The notes under the pieces were generated by a model. It was not told where the DNA came from. It did no database searches and saw only the letters and a program-made list of their open reading frames with translations. Positions 1-6,552 of a DNA stretch of 64,000 nucleotides are shown here, piece after piece. The stretch's first letter is position 1; the number at the start of each line of letters is the position of its first letter. This DNA comes from Mycolicibacterium rhodesiae JS60 (GTDB lineage Bacteria; Actinomycetota; Actinomycetes; Mycobacteriales; Mycobacteriaceae): positions 1,426,001-1,490,000 of the forward strand of contig AGIQ01000002.1 of the NCBI GenBank assembly GCA_000230935.2. The letters run 5' to 3'. A program made the translations under genes and the position numbers.

Positions 1-940
1 CGTTCTGCACGGGTGGCGAGCTACCCATCTGGAGCGCGGTTTCCAGAACTGCCGCCACCCCGGAGCCGTTGTCGTCCATCCCAGGCCCCGCAGGCACGCT
101 GTCCAAATGTCCGCCCACGATCACGACGTCGTGGGTGGAGCCGGTTTTGGTCTGCGCAAGCACGTTTCGGGTTCTCTCGGTCCGCACTCCGGCGTTGAGT
201 TTGATCGTCGCGGTGCCCGGCCGGCTGCGCAGTCGGGCACCGTCGGCTTTGGTGACGCTGACGACCGGAATGGTGACGCGGGTCTGTTCGCCCAGGGTGG
301 CACCCGACTGTTCATCGTCGACGTTGTCGGCGACGATCAGCGCCACCGCACCACGCGCGGCGGCGGCAAGCTGCTTGTCGCCGAACGGGCACTTGCCCCG
401 GTCGACGAGGACCACCGCACCGGAGACCGCCATACCGTCGTAGTCGGCGGCGGTACAGCCGGGACTGTTCTCCACCCGCGCCGGCACCAGCGGGCCCGTC
501 ACCCCCTGCGGCGGGGTCCCCGCCGTGTACTCGAGTGGTTGCGCTTCTACCTTGGTTCCGCCGACAGTCACCTCGGGCGGGTCGGCGAACGGGAACCGCA
601 GCTCGAACTCGGGAGTCTGTACGTCGAAACCTTTGGACCGCAATGCATTGGCGACGAAGTCGACGCTGGCGTCGTAGCCGGGGGTACCCACCGCCCGATT
701 CCCGCCATTGGCGTCGGCGATGTGTTGAAGCGTCGTCAGATGGGCCATCATGGCGTCGGTGGTCACTCGGTCCCGGATCATCGTTGCGAAGTCGGCGGTG
801 CCCTGTGTGCTGGCCGTCGTGGTGGGATGGCTGACGTTGCCGGCTCCACCGCACGCGCTGAGCATCAGAATGCTGATCGCGGCCGCCGTCCACGCCGGCA
901 GCCTCCGATATGCGTTGACCACGGAGTCCACGTTAGCCAT
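1..940 (-). CDS. lpqL: LpqL-like M28 aminopeptidase lipoprotein (3' end beyond window)
   Basis: This is a secreted metallo-aminopeptidase of family M28 with an inserted PA domain, anchored as a lipoprotein. Translated from the minus strand, the ATG at 940 opens a signal peptide ending in the lipobox LSAC (about residues 27-30). The PA-like region follows, and near the window edge lies GGHLDSVPAGPGMDDNGSG, which holds the first zinc His and the bridging Asp of M28. The C-terminal part, with the remaining zinc ligands, lies outside the window. Domain order and lipobox match mycobacterial LpqL. The substrate is unknown; extracellular peptides are likely. Confidence 0.9.
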   Translation of the reverse strand, partial: MANVDSVVNAYRRLPAWTAAAISILMLSACGGAGNVSHPTTTASTQGTADFATMIRDRVTTDAMMAHLTTLQHIADANGGNRAVGTPGYDASVDFVANALRSKGFDVQTPEFELRFPFADPPEVTVGGTKVEAQPLEYTAGTPPQGVTGPLVPARVENSPGCTAADYDGMAVSGAVVLVDRGKCPFGDKQLAAAARGAVALIVADNVDDEQSGATLGEQTRVTIPVVSVTKADGARLRSRPGTATIKLNAGVRTERTRNVLAQTKTGSTHDVVIVGGHLDSVPAGPGMDDNGSGVAAVLETALQMGSSPPVQN

Positions 941-1167
941 AGACCCGGTTGCACTGCCCGGAAGACGTTGATCGTGATCAGCGTGGGCACATGGTCGGGC
1001 GTCCGCGATCTCACCGTCGGCGGGCTATCACGACGTCGTCGTGCGTATGCTGACCTTCCGCGCCTGCCGGTATCGCGCGCGGGCGTCGCCGTACAACAAC
1101 TCAACATTTAGCGAGTTGCCGCGTCTCGGGCCACCTTCGCCCGGTGTCTGGCGGTAGCGAAAATATA

Positions 1168-1203
1168 AGTACAGACTTCTATGTATACAGCGATTTGTGT
1201 ACT
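1168..1203. promoter_or_regulatory. Symmetric 36-bp dyad upstream of cmtR, probable CmtR operator
   Basis: AGTACA at 1168-1173 and TGTACT at 1198-1203 are inverted copies. They are centred exactly on the palindrome TGTATACA at 1182-1189, with 8 bp on each side. The dyad ends 10 bp before the cmtR start codon, the position expected for an autorepressor. The symmetry is seen directly; assignment to CmtR is inferred from position. Confidence 0.65.
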
Positions 1204-1213
1204 ATCTAGGGTC

Positions 1214-1543
1214 ATGGAAACGGTCATCGCCCGGGACGCGTTGACCAGATTCGGGTACGCATTGTCCGACTCGACACGCACGCAGATCTTGCTGAAGTTG
1301 CGCAGTGGGGCGGCATACCCATCTGACCTCGCGGACGCCATTGGCGTATCCAGGCAGATGCTCTCCAATCACCTCTCTTGCCTGCGGGGATGCGGGTTGG
1401 TGGTGGCGGTGCCGGAAGGTCGCCGTACCCGGTATGAGTTGGCGGACAGGCGAATTGCCCACGCCCTCGAGGACCTGCTCGGTCTGGTGGTGGCGGTGGA
1501 TCCGAGCTGCTGTGGTGCCAGTGCGGACGGGGAATGCTGCTAA
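1214..1543 (+). CDS. cmtR: CmtR-like ArsR-family Cd/Pb-responsive repressor
   Basis: A 109-residue ArsR/SmtB winged-helix repressor. The recognition helix carries SNHLSCLRGCGLVVA, whose two cysteines match the CmtR metal site (Cys57 and Cys61 in M. tuberculosis). Further cysteines near the C-terminus (VDPSCC, GECC) can supply the third ligand. CmtR normally represses a metal exporter and lets go on binding Cd(II) or Pb(II). An upstream in-frame ATG at 1181 is less likely because it would lie inside the putative operator. The stop overlaps the start of the next gene, a CDF-like exporter, so the two are translationally coupled. Confidence 0.88.
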   Translation: METVIARDALTRFGYALSDSTRTQILLKLRSGAAYPSDLADAIGVSRQMLSNHLSCLRGCGLVVAVPEGRRTRYELADRRIAHALEDLLGLVVAVDPSCCGASADGECC

Positions 1544-2244
1544 TGGCTTTCGAACTCGGACTGCCGTCGATTGGCCGCCCTGTGCTGGGCGCCGAGCGCC
1601 GCCGATTGTTGCAGCGACGCATTCGGTGGTTCGTCGCGTCCACAATTACCTACAACGTGGTCGAGGCGGTGATCGCGATCAGCGAGGGCACCCGAGCTTC
1701 ATCGGCCGCCCTGATCGGCTTCGGTCTCGACTCGGTTATCGAGGTCTCCTCGGCTGCCGCCGTCGCCTGGCAGTTCGCCGGAAGTGATCCGGAGCGTCGC
1801 GAGAAGATCACGCTGCGAATCATCGCCGTTTCCTTCTTCGCGCTAGCCCTCTACGTGAGTGTCAACTCGATCCTGGCGCTGGTCGGACTCGGCGAGCGCG
1901 CGCAACACTCTGCCATCGGGATTGCCTTGGCTGCAGCCAGTTTGGTGGTCATGCCGACGCTCTCGTGGGCACAGCGCCGGGCGGGGCGCGAACTCGGGTC
2001 GTTGAGTGCGGTCGCTGACTCCAAGCAGACACTGTTGTGCACCTACCTGTCTGCGGTGCTGCTGGTCGGGTTGGTCCTCAACAGTTTGTTCGGATGGTCG
2101 TGGGCTGATCCGGTCGCGGCCCTGCTGATCGCGGGGATCGCTGTGCGTGAGGGCGTCAACGCGTGGAAGGGGGACGCGTGCTGCGCGCCCAACATCGCCG
2201 ACAGCGCCGGCGGCTCCGCCCATGAATGTGATTGCTGTAAATAG
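1543..2244 (+). CDS. Cation-diffusion-facilitator-like metal exporter
   Basis: A membrane protein of 233 residues with about five or six hydrophobic segments, resembling the cation transporter (CDF) fold. LIGFGLDSVIE in an early helix takes the place of the usual HxxxD metal site, and a later helix carries ADSKQT, so the metal site is not the textbook zinc one. The C-terminus is rich in possible ligands (ACCAPN, HECDCCK), suited to soft metals. The ATG at 1543 overlaps the cmtR stop (TAATG) and has a GGGGA element at good spacing. An in-frame ATG at 1534 is the alternative. Function is inferred from coupling to cmtR: efflux of Cd, Pb or a similar ion. Confidence 0.8.
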   Translation: MAFELGLPSIGRPVLGAERRRLLQRRIRWFVASTITYNVVEAVIAISEGTRASSAALIGFGLDSVIEVSSAAAVAWQFAGSDPERREKITLRIIAVSFFALALYVSVNSILALVGLGERAQHSAIGIALAAASLVVMPTLSWAQRRAGRELGSLSAVADSKQTLLCTYLSAVLLVGLVLNSLFGWSWADPVAALLIAGIAVREGVNAWKGDACCAPNIADSAGGSAHECDCCK

Positions 2245-2247
2245 ACT

Positions 2248-2273
2248 TTCACGTTCGCATGCGAATACGTGAA
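2248..2273. terminator. Nested palindrome between convergent genes
   Basis: TTCACGT (2248-2254) and ACGTGAA (2267-2273) are inverted arms around the perfect palindrome TCGCATGCGA (2255-2264). The element sits just after the CDF-like gene and faces the end of whiB. It could be a bidirectional terminator, although there is no T-run, or a binding site. A second stem, CCATTTC/GAAATGG, lies at 2294-2311. Confidence 0.4.
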
Positions 2274-2293
2274 TTGAACTAGAGTACGTTTTT

Positions 2294-2311
2294 CCATTTC
2301 CACCGAAATGG
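2294..2311. terminator. Short stem-loop downstream of whiB
   Basis: CCATTTC and GAAATGG form a perfect 7-bp stem with a CACC loop. It lies 26 bp past the whiB stop (read on the minus strand) and is a plausible weak terminator, but no U-tract follows it in either direction. Confidence 0.35.
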
Positions 2312-2336
2312 GCAACATGAAACGTCACGGCCGCGG

Positions 2337-2615
2337 TCAGGCCGACGACCTCCCGCCGCGGTTCACGTGCATCAGAGCGGCCCGCTCCCGGGGTGCCATT
2401 CCGCCCCAGATCCCGTATGGCTCTTGCGCATCGAGTGCATACTCTCGACACCGAGCGAGCACCGGGCAGCTGGCACAGATGCGTTTGGCGTTGTTCTCGT
2501 GATCGAGACGTCGGCGGCCCCGGTGATGGTCGTCGGTGAAGAAGACCGCCGAAGGCAGCCCACGGCAGCGCGCCTGCAAGTGCCACTCCCGATCGTGACC
2601 AAGGGGCGCCCTCAT
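2337..2615 (-). CDS. WhiB-family [4Fe-4S] transcription factor
   Basis: A 92-residue WhiB-like protein. It shows the four cluster cysteines: one in ARCRGLP, then C-x2-C and a third after five residues in [18 protein letters not shown]. The family turn [12 protein letters not shown] precedes a short basic tail. WhiB proteins carry an O2/NO-sensitive cluster and regulate transcription by binding the primary sigma factor. The ATG at 2615 overlaps the rpmE2 stop (ATGA), so whiB is the last gene of the mrf-rpmE2-whiB operon and is probably induced by zinc starvation. Which WhiB subclass it belongs to cannot be told by eye. Confidence 0.87.
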   Translation of the reverse strand: MRAPLGHDREWHLQARCRGLPSAVFFTDDHHRGRRRLDHENNAKRICASCPVLARCREYALDAQEPYGIWGGMAPRERAALMHVNRGGRSSA

Positions 2616-2911
2616 GACGGCTGGATATCTGGGCCGGATGATCCCGGTGCATCCCGAGTGCGTCGTCCGTATCGACGGTTGAACTTTTCCACCTGTCCGG
2701 CACTGTCGACGATGCGACGCTGGCCGGTCCACATGGGGTGGGACGCCGAACTGACCTCGACGACGATCAGTGGATACGTGCGTGGTCCGTCGGAGGTGTC
2801 CCATTCGATCGTCCGCTTGCTGGTGGCCGTCGAGCGGGTGAGAAACGCAGTACCGGTGTTGGCGTCCTGGAAGACGACGGGATGGTAGTCGGGGTGGTTG
2901 CCAGGTTTCAT
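2612..2911 (-). CDS. rpmE2: 50S ribosomal protein L31 type B, zinc-independent
   Basis: A 99-residue L31 beginning [14 protein letters not shown], typical of type B L31. It lacks the CxxC zinc ligands of the C-plus form, so it can replace zinc-binding L31 when zinc is scarce and free the metal for other uses. A GGAGA Shine-Dalgarno element precedes the ATG at 2911. The start overlaps the stop of the Mrf-like gene and the stop overlaps the whiB start, so the three genes form a coupled operon. The C-terminal tail after NRRYGRR is longer than usual. Confidence 0.92.
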   Translation of the reverse strand: MKPGNHPDYHPVVFQDANTGTAFLTRSTATSKRTIEWDTSDGPRTYPLIVVEVSSASHPMWTGQRRIVDSAGQVEKFNRRYGRRTRDAPGSSGPDIQPS

Positions 2912-4104
2912 CGGAGTTCTCCTTTGTTCTCGTTCGACTCGCCGCTGACGATCTGCGCGGTAACGGGTTCGGTGCAGGGATCGTGGTGCCAATCGCCGAA
3001 CGGATCGTTCAGTGACGGCCACATGCTGGGATCGGACATCTCGTCCTCGGTGAGCAGGGCGCCCCGCAGCGCCTCGCGAATCGCGTCCGGGTCGGCACCA
3101 CATGCCAGCACCACCAATGCGGTGTGCCGATCGCCGTGGCGGTCACTCCAGAACGCGCCGGACAGCGCACGTCGCTCGGCGTCGGCGTAGGCCAGTTCCG
3201 AGGCGCTCATCGCGGCCAGCCATGGGCCGGCTGAGCTGACCCGCAAACCCCCACCGGCCGACTCCAGCCACATGACGTGGCGGTTGTTGCTAGCAAGCCA
3301 CAACCGCCCGCGAGAACGAATCACACCGTCCAACAACGTATCCAGTGCATCGTGGAGCCGCTCGGGATGAAAGGGACGCTGGGCGTGAAACTCGAACAAC
3401 TGCACTGCCTCAGCTGCATGCAGGGGTGGCAGTCCTGCCAACAGCGAATCATGCGGGTCGTCGCTGCGCCCGCGTCTGGAGCCTGCGGGCAGCCGCCGCA
3501 ACGCGTCCTCGACGGCGTCGGCGTTGGCGATGACGCGGGCCCGCGGATTCAGCCGGGTGATCACCTCAGTGAGCTGCGCTGGCGGCTGTCCGCAGACGAG
3601 CACGTCTGCGAATTCCGTTTGGGCGACCACCACCTGAGCTACGGTCCGCCCGTCGGGCAGCTCCTCGTCGCCGAGCGCGTCGGGCAGCCACACGATCTCG
3701 TCGACGGTGGTGATCACTGCCGTGATCTCGACATCGCGCGCTGCAGGGCCCGGCTCGAAACCCGGCGCTGTCACACGCACGTGGTGGATCGCCCAGCAGA
3801 TGGGTTCGGGCTCCAGCCACGGCGCGAGGCGGACCACGACCCGCTCGACCTCGCGGCGGCGACTCATCCGGCGCAGCAACATCAGTAGATCGTTGCGAAC
3901 GGTGCACGACAGACAGCCATGCTGCAACTCGAGCGCCTGCTGTGCTGTTGTCACAACGCCGTGCTGCACCGTCACCACCCGGCGGAGCACCACGTTGCCA
4001 TCGACATGGTGCTCGATCAGCAGCGTCCCGGGGCGCTGGAGCAGTTCGTGTGAGACCGCGGCTGTGCCCTCCTGTCCCGTCACCAGGATCACCGCAGTGC
4101 GCAT
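2908..4104 (-). CDS. mrf: CobW/COG0523-like protein of the C-minus ribosome operon (Mrf-like)
   Basis: A 398-residue protein with the layout of a COG0523 (CobW) G3E GTPase. However, the P-loop has decayed: [11 protein letters not shown] stands where GxxGxGKT should be, so GTP binding is doubtful. The metal motif is present as HGCLSCTVR (GCxxC), and a CobW C-terminal domain follows. In M. smegmatis a CobW-like protein encoded with the C-minus ribosomal proteins was named Mrf, a factor that helps recruit the hibernation factor MPY at low zinc. Position and the lost P-loop fit this, but I infer orthology from memory of the family. It is divergent from rpmB2 across a Zur-like box. Confidence 0.8.
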   Translation of the reverse strand: MRTAVILVTGQEGTAAVSHELLQRPGTLLIEHHVDGNVVLRRVVTVQHGVVTTAQQALELQHGCLSCTVRNDLLMLLRRMSRRREVERVVVRLAPWLEPEPICWAIHHVRVTAPGFEPGPAARDVEITAVITTVDEIVWLPDALGDEELPDGRTVAQVVVAQTEFADVLVCGQPPAQLTEVITRLNPRARVIANADAVEDALRRLPAGSRRGRSDDPHDSLLAGLPPLHAAEAVQLFEFHAQRPFHPERLHDALDTLLDGVIRSRGRLWLASNNRHVMWLESAGGGLRVSSAGPWLAAMSASELAYADAERRALSGAFWSDRHGDRHTALVVLACGADPDAIREALRGALLTEDEMSDPSMWPSLNDPFGDWHHDPCTEPVTAQIVSGESNENKGELR

Positions 4105-4119
4105 CGCTCTCCTTATCGA

Positions 4120-4134
4120 TAATGATTGTCATTA
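4120..4134. promoter_or_regulatory. Zur box in the divergent promoter of the C-minus ribosomal genes
   Basis: TAATGA-TTG-TCATTA is a perfect 6-bp inverted repeat, 16 bp upstream of the mrf-like start and about 85 bp upstream of rpmB2. AATGAnnnTCATT agrees with Fur/Zur-family operators, and the downstream genes are classic Zur targets. Zur with Zn(II) would repress both directions. Confidence 0.78.
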
Positions 4135-4171
4135 GTGCGGTCTTGACGGTACCGTGCCAACCGGGACTTGT

Positions 4172-4190
4172 CGAAAACGATTATTAATAA
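4172..4190. promoter_or_regulatory. Possible second Zur half-site pair near rpmB2
   Basis: An AT-rich stretch, GAAAACGATTATTAATAA, resembles a degenerate Zur box (AAnnGATTnT then an imperfect mirror). It lies about 30 bp before the rpmB2 ATG, where a repressor would block that promoter. Symmetry is poor, so the assignment is tentative. Confidence 0.4.
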
Positions 4191-4218
4191 GATTGCAAGG
4201 GGTCAAGGAGAGGTTTCC

Positions 4219-4455
4219 ATGTCTGCTCACTGCCAAGTCACTGGCCGCGCACCAGGATTCGGTAACGCTGTATCGCACTCGCACCGGCGCACCCGCCGCA
4301 GGTGGACGCCCAACATCCAGCACAGGACCTATTACCTGGCTTCGGAGGGCCGGCGCATCCGGTTGCGAGTGTCCACCAAGGGCATGAAGGTCATCGATCG
4401 CGACGGCATCGAAGCGGTCGTGGCCCGGCTGCGCCGCGAAGGGCAGAAGATCTGA
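4219..4455 (+). CDS. rpmB2: 50S ribosomal protein L28, C-minus paralogue
   Basis: A 78-residue L28 beginning [18 protein letters not shown], followed by the basic [13 protein letters not shown] core. The ATG at 4219 has a strong AAGGAGAGG element; an earlier in-frame ATG at 4168 would place the start in the operator region. It heads a run of four ribosomal genes that lack CxxC zinc motifs. The stop overlaps the rpmG2 ATG by one base (TGATG). Expression is expected under zinc limitation through Zur. Confidence 0.93.
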   Translation: MSAHCQVTGRAPGFGNAVSHSHRRTRRRWTPNIQHRTYYLASEGRRIRLRVSTKGMKVIDRDGIEAVVARLRREGQKI

Positions 4456-4622
4456 TGGCACGCGCTACCGACGTCCGGCCGATTGTGAAACTGCGCTCGA
4501 CCGCAGGTACCGGCTACACCTACACCACCCGTAAGAACCGCCGTAACGACCCTGACCGTCTGGTCTTGCGCAAGTACGACCCAGTCGTGCGGCGGCACGT
4601 CGAATTCCGTGAGGAACGCTAA
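4455..4622 (+). CDS. rpmG2: 50S ribosomal protein L33, zinc-independent
   Basis: A 55-residue L33 with the family core [18 protein letters not shown] and the ending [14 protein letters not shown]. The two CxxC pairs of zinc-binding L33 are absent. It starts on the ATG overlapping the rpmB2 stop and is followed two bases later by rpsN2. It replaces zinc-dependent L33 in alternative ribosomes. Confidence 0.94.
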   Translation: MARATDVRPIVKLRSTAGTGYTYTTRKNRRNDPDRLVLRKYDPVVRRHVEFREER

Positions 4623-4624
4623 GC

Positions 4625-4930
4625 GTGGCAAAGAAATCCAAGATCGTGAAGAACCAACAACGTGCGGCTACCGTGGCCCGCTTCGCCCAGCGCCGCGCGG
4701 AACTCAAGGAGATCATCAGATCCCCGGCGAGCACCGCTGAACAACGCAGCGCCGCCCAACAGGCCCTCGTGCGACAGCCGCGGGATGCCAGTCCGGTGCG
4801 GCTGCGAAATCGCGACGCCGTCGACGGACGTCCACGGGGCCACTTGCGCAAGTTCGGGCTCTCCCGAGTGCGCGTCCGCCAGTTGGCCCACGAGGGCCAT
4901 CTGCCTGGGATTCGGAAGGCGAGCTGGTAA
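4625..4930 (+). CDS. rpsN2: 30S ribosomal protein S14, zinc-independent long form
   Basis: A 101-residue S14 ([17 protein letters not shown] at the start; [19 protein letters not shown] near the end). This is the long form without the CxxC...CxxC ribbon. It uses a GTG start two bases after the rpmG2 stop and is followed closely by rpsR2. The conserved C-terminal GxRKASW ending is present as GIRKASW. Confidence 0.94.
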   Translation: MAKKSKIVKNQQRAATVARFAQRRAELKEIIRSPASTAEQRSAAQQALVRQPRDASPVRLRNRDAVDGRPRGHLRKFGLSRVRVRQLAHEGHLPGIRKASW

Positions 4931-4932
4931 CC

Positions 4933-5196
4933 ATGGCGAGCAAGACCAACCGGCGCCCGAAGACTGCACCCGACAAGCCGGCATCGGCCAGGAAGAACCT
5001 CCTGGCCTCCCTCGGGCTGGAGGCCGTGGACTACAAGGACACTTCGACGCTGCGACTGTTCATCTCCGAGCGAGGCAAGATTCGTTCCCGGCGGGTGACC
5101 GGCCTGACGGTTCAGCAGCAGCGCAACGTCACTCAGGCGATCAAGAACTCCCGCGAAATGGCGCTGCTGCCGTACCCGGGTCAGGAGCGGCGATGA
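4933..5196 (+). CDS. rpsR2: 30S ribosomal protein S18, C-minus paralogue
   Basis: An 87-residue S18 with the core [19 protein letters not shown] and the RNA-binding [19 protein letters not shown] segment. It lacks the extra cysteines of zinc-binding S18. It is the fourth ribosomal gene of the Zur-type operon. Its stop overlaps a tiny ORF (5193-5225) that leads into the next gene, so the operon probably continues. Confidence 0.94.
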   Translation: MASKTNRRPKTAPDKPASARKNLLASLGLEAVDYKDTSTLRLFISERGKIRSRRVTGLTVQQQRNVTQAIKNSREMALLPYPGQERR

Positions 5197-5225
5197 CGAA
5201 TCCCGCGCGCCAGAAGACGCGGTGA
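5193..5225 (+). CDS. Ten-codon ORF bridging rpsR2 and the next gene
   Basis: ATG at 5193 overlaps the rpsR2 stop (ATGA) and encodes [10 protein letters not shown] before a TGA that overlaps the next start. It may be the decayed end of a gene or a coupling leader. There is no evidence that the peptide has a function. Confidence 0.25.
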   Translation: MTNPARQKTR

Positions 5226-5614
5226 TGACGGGCTCGCCCCGGCTCACCACGCGCCCCTTCACGTTGGTGCTCTGTGCCGCGTGCGACTCGTCGTTGGGCC
5301 CGGTACTGCTTGACCAGCTACGGGCGACCGTTCGGCGAGCGCGACACGGGATGCTCGTGACGGCGGGCTGCCCGCTTGGTGAGTACACCTGCCTGGCCCG
5401 CACTGACAGTGGTGGTGCGGTCCTGCTGTTACAGCCCTGCTCGATCAGCCGTGTTGCGCAAGGACCGGCCCGATGGATCGGGCCGGTCGACAACCTCGAT
5501 GACCTTCACGATGTCTGTTCGTGGGTGGGGCGAGGTCGCCGGGAAAGTGACCGGTTACCGGAGCGGCTCTGCTTTGCTCTGCCGGCGAGCAGGCGCGCCG
5601 TCACAACCAATTGA
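5222..5614 (+). CDS. Cysteine-containing protein at the end of the C-minus ribosomal operon
   Basis: A protein of about 129 residues starting at GTG 5222 or ATG 5225. It has LCAACDSSLGP near the N-terminus, AGCPLGEYTCLARTD in the middle and QPCS, followed by RWIGPV. This spacing of cysteines before a strand-rich core is reminiscent of thioredoxin-fold [2Fe-2S] ferredoxins, but I cannot confirm a family. The overlap with the preceding micro-ORF places it in the zinc-starvation operon, so a redox or metal-handling role is possible. Confidence 0.6.
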   Translation: MMTGSPRLTTRPFTLVLCAACDSSLGPVLLDQLRATVRRARHGMLVTAGCPLGEYTCLARTDSGGAVLLLQPCSISRVAQGPARWIGPVDNLDDLHDVCSWVGRGRRESDRLPERLCFALPASRRAVTTN

Positions 5615-5617
5615 GCC

Positions 5618-6073
5618 ATGGCCGAGCCGGGGTCGAAGGGTGATCCGACCATCCCGATACTGTCGGAATCATTCGATCAAATATGGTGTGGCACTATCAC
5701 TCTCAGTGTTCCCATGTGCGACGACATCGTCCAGATCGGGGCTCGTGATGCACCGCAACGGGGGGCATTGCGCGTCGTGAAGCGACAGGGTGCGGCCACC
5801 GTGGAGCGGACCGACGGCAGGTCGATTCAAGTCGCGATCCTGGGTCAATGTGATGCGCTGGCCGCGCCGGCGGTGTCGCTCGTTTTTCGTCAACCCATTC
5901 CGGCGCTGCTGCTGAGACGACGGCACGGCTGCTGGTATGCCGCGGTCAATCAGGGCGATCTGACCAATCCCGGACATCTCAAGCAATTCCTCGACACGAT
6001 CGGTGCCTTCGGCTCGGCCAAACAGCGCAGATCCCCGGTGATCCCCATTCGGCCAGCACAATTCGGCCGATGA
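5618..6073 (+). CDS. Hypothetical protein
   Basis: An ORF of up to 151 codons, four bases after the preceding stop. An internal ATG at 5714 (MCDDIVQIGARDAPQ) is an equally plausible start. The protein looks soluble, with a region LVFRQPIPALLLRRRHGCWYAAV and no motif I recognise. Its position suggests it may be cotranscribed with the genes to its left. It ends 20 bp before the convergent kmtR stop. Confidence 0.45.
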   Translation: MAEPGSKGDPTIPILSESFDQIWCGTITLSVPMCDDIVQIGARDAPQRGALRVVKRQGAATVERTDGRSIQVAILGQCDALAAPAVSLVFRQPIPALLLRRRHGCWYAAVNQGDLTNPGHLKQFLDTIGAFGSAKQRRSPVIPIRPAQFGR

Positions 6074-6092
6074 GAACGCGAACGTATGTGGT

Positions 6093-6461
6093 CTAGGCTT
6101 CGGCCGTCGAAGCCCGCCGAGCCCCGGCCAAGGCGTCGCTGTCTGAACCGACGTGATCGGCATGAAAGAGCGCCTGGCTGAGTAGGCGCTGGACGTGCTG
6201 GTCGGCCGCTGAGTAGTAGACGAACGTTCCCTGCCTGCGGGCTTTGACCAGCCCGGCCAGCCGCAGCTTGGCCAGATGCTGGCTGACCACCGTCGGCGCT
6301 ACCGCAGCGAGTTCGGCCAGGCAGGCAACCGAGGACTCGCCTTGAAGGAGCGCCCAGAGGACTTTGATCCGCGTCGGGTCGCTCAGCATCCGAAACGCTT
6401 CCGCCGCCACGTGCACTTGGTCTTCGTTCGGCATCTGAAAATCCGGAATCGACGAGTGCAT
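6093..6461 (-). CDS. kmtR: KmtR-like ArsR-family Ni/Co sensor
   Basis: A winged-helix ArsR protein of 122 residues. EAFRMLSDPTRIKVLWAL and VVSQHLAKLRLAGLV are the core helices. The C-terminal helix HVQRLLSQALFHADH has the His/Asp-rich pattern of mycobacterial KmtR, which senses Ni(II) and Co(II). The ATG at 6461 (MHSSIPDF) is chosen over one at 6491 because it leaves room for the operator. It is divergent from ctpD, its expected target, and the 92-bp gap contains a strong inverted repeat. Confidence 0.82.
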   Translation of the reverse strand: MHSSIPDFQMPNEDQVHVAAEAFRMLSDPTRIKVLWALLQGESSVACLAELAAVAPTVVSQHLAKLRLAGLVKARRQGTFVYYSAADQHVQRLLSQALFHADHVGSDSDALAGARRASTAEA

Positions 6462-6516
6462 GCCGTCGAGTTTACCGTGGCGATCGCGCAATCAGCTATC
6501 AATCAGTACAGCTGAG

Positions 6517-6538
6517 TGCGAATATGCGCGTATACGCA
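6517..6538. promoter_or_regulatory. 22-bp inverted repeat between kmtR and ctpD, probable operator
   Basis: TGCG at 6517-6520 and CGCA at 6535-6538 flank an ATATGCGC/GCGTATA-type core; 18 of 22 positions are symmetric. It lies 14 bp before the ctpD ATG and about 55 bp from the kmtR start, and fits an ArsR-family site. Binding by KmtR is inferred. Confidence 0.65.
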
Positions 6539-6552
6539 GGTATGGTGGCGGG

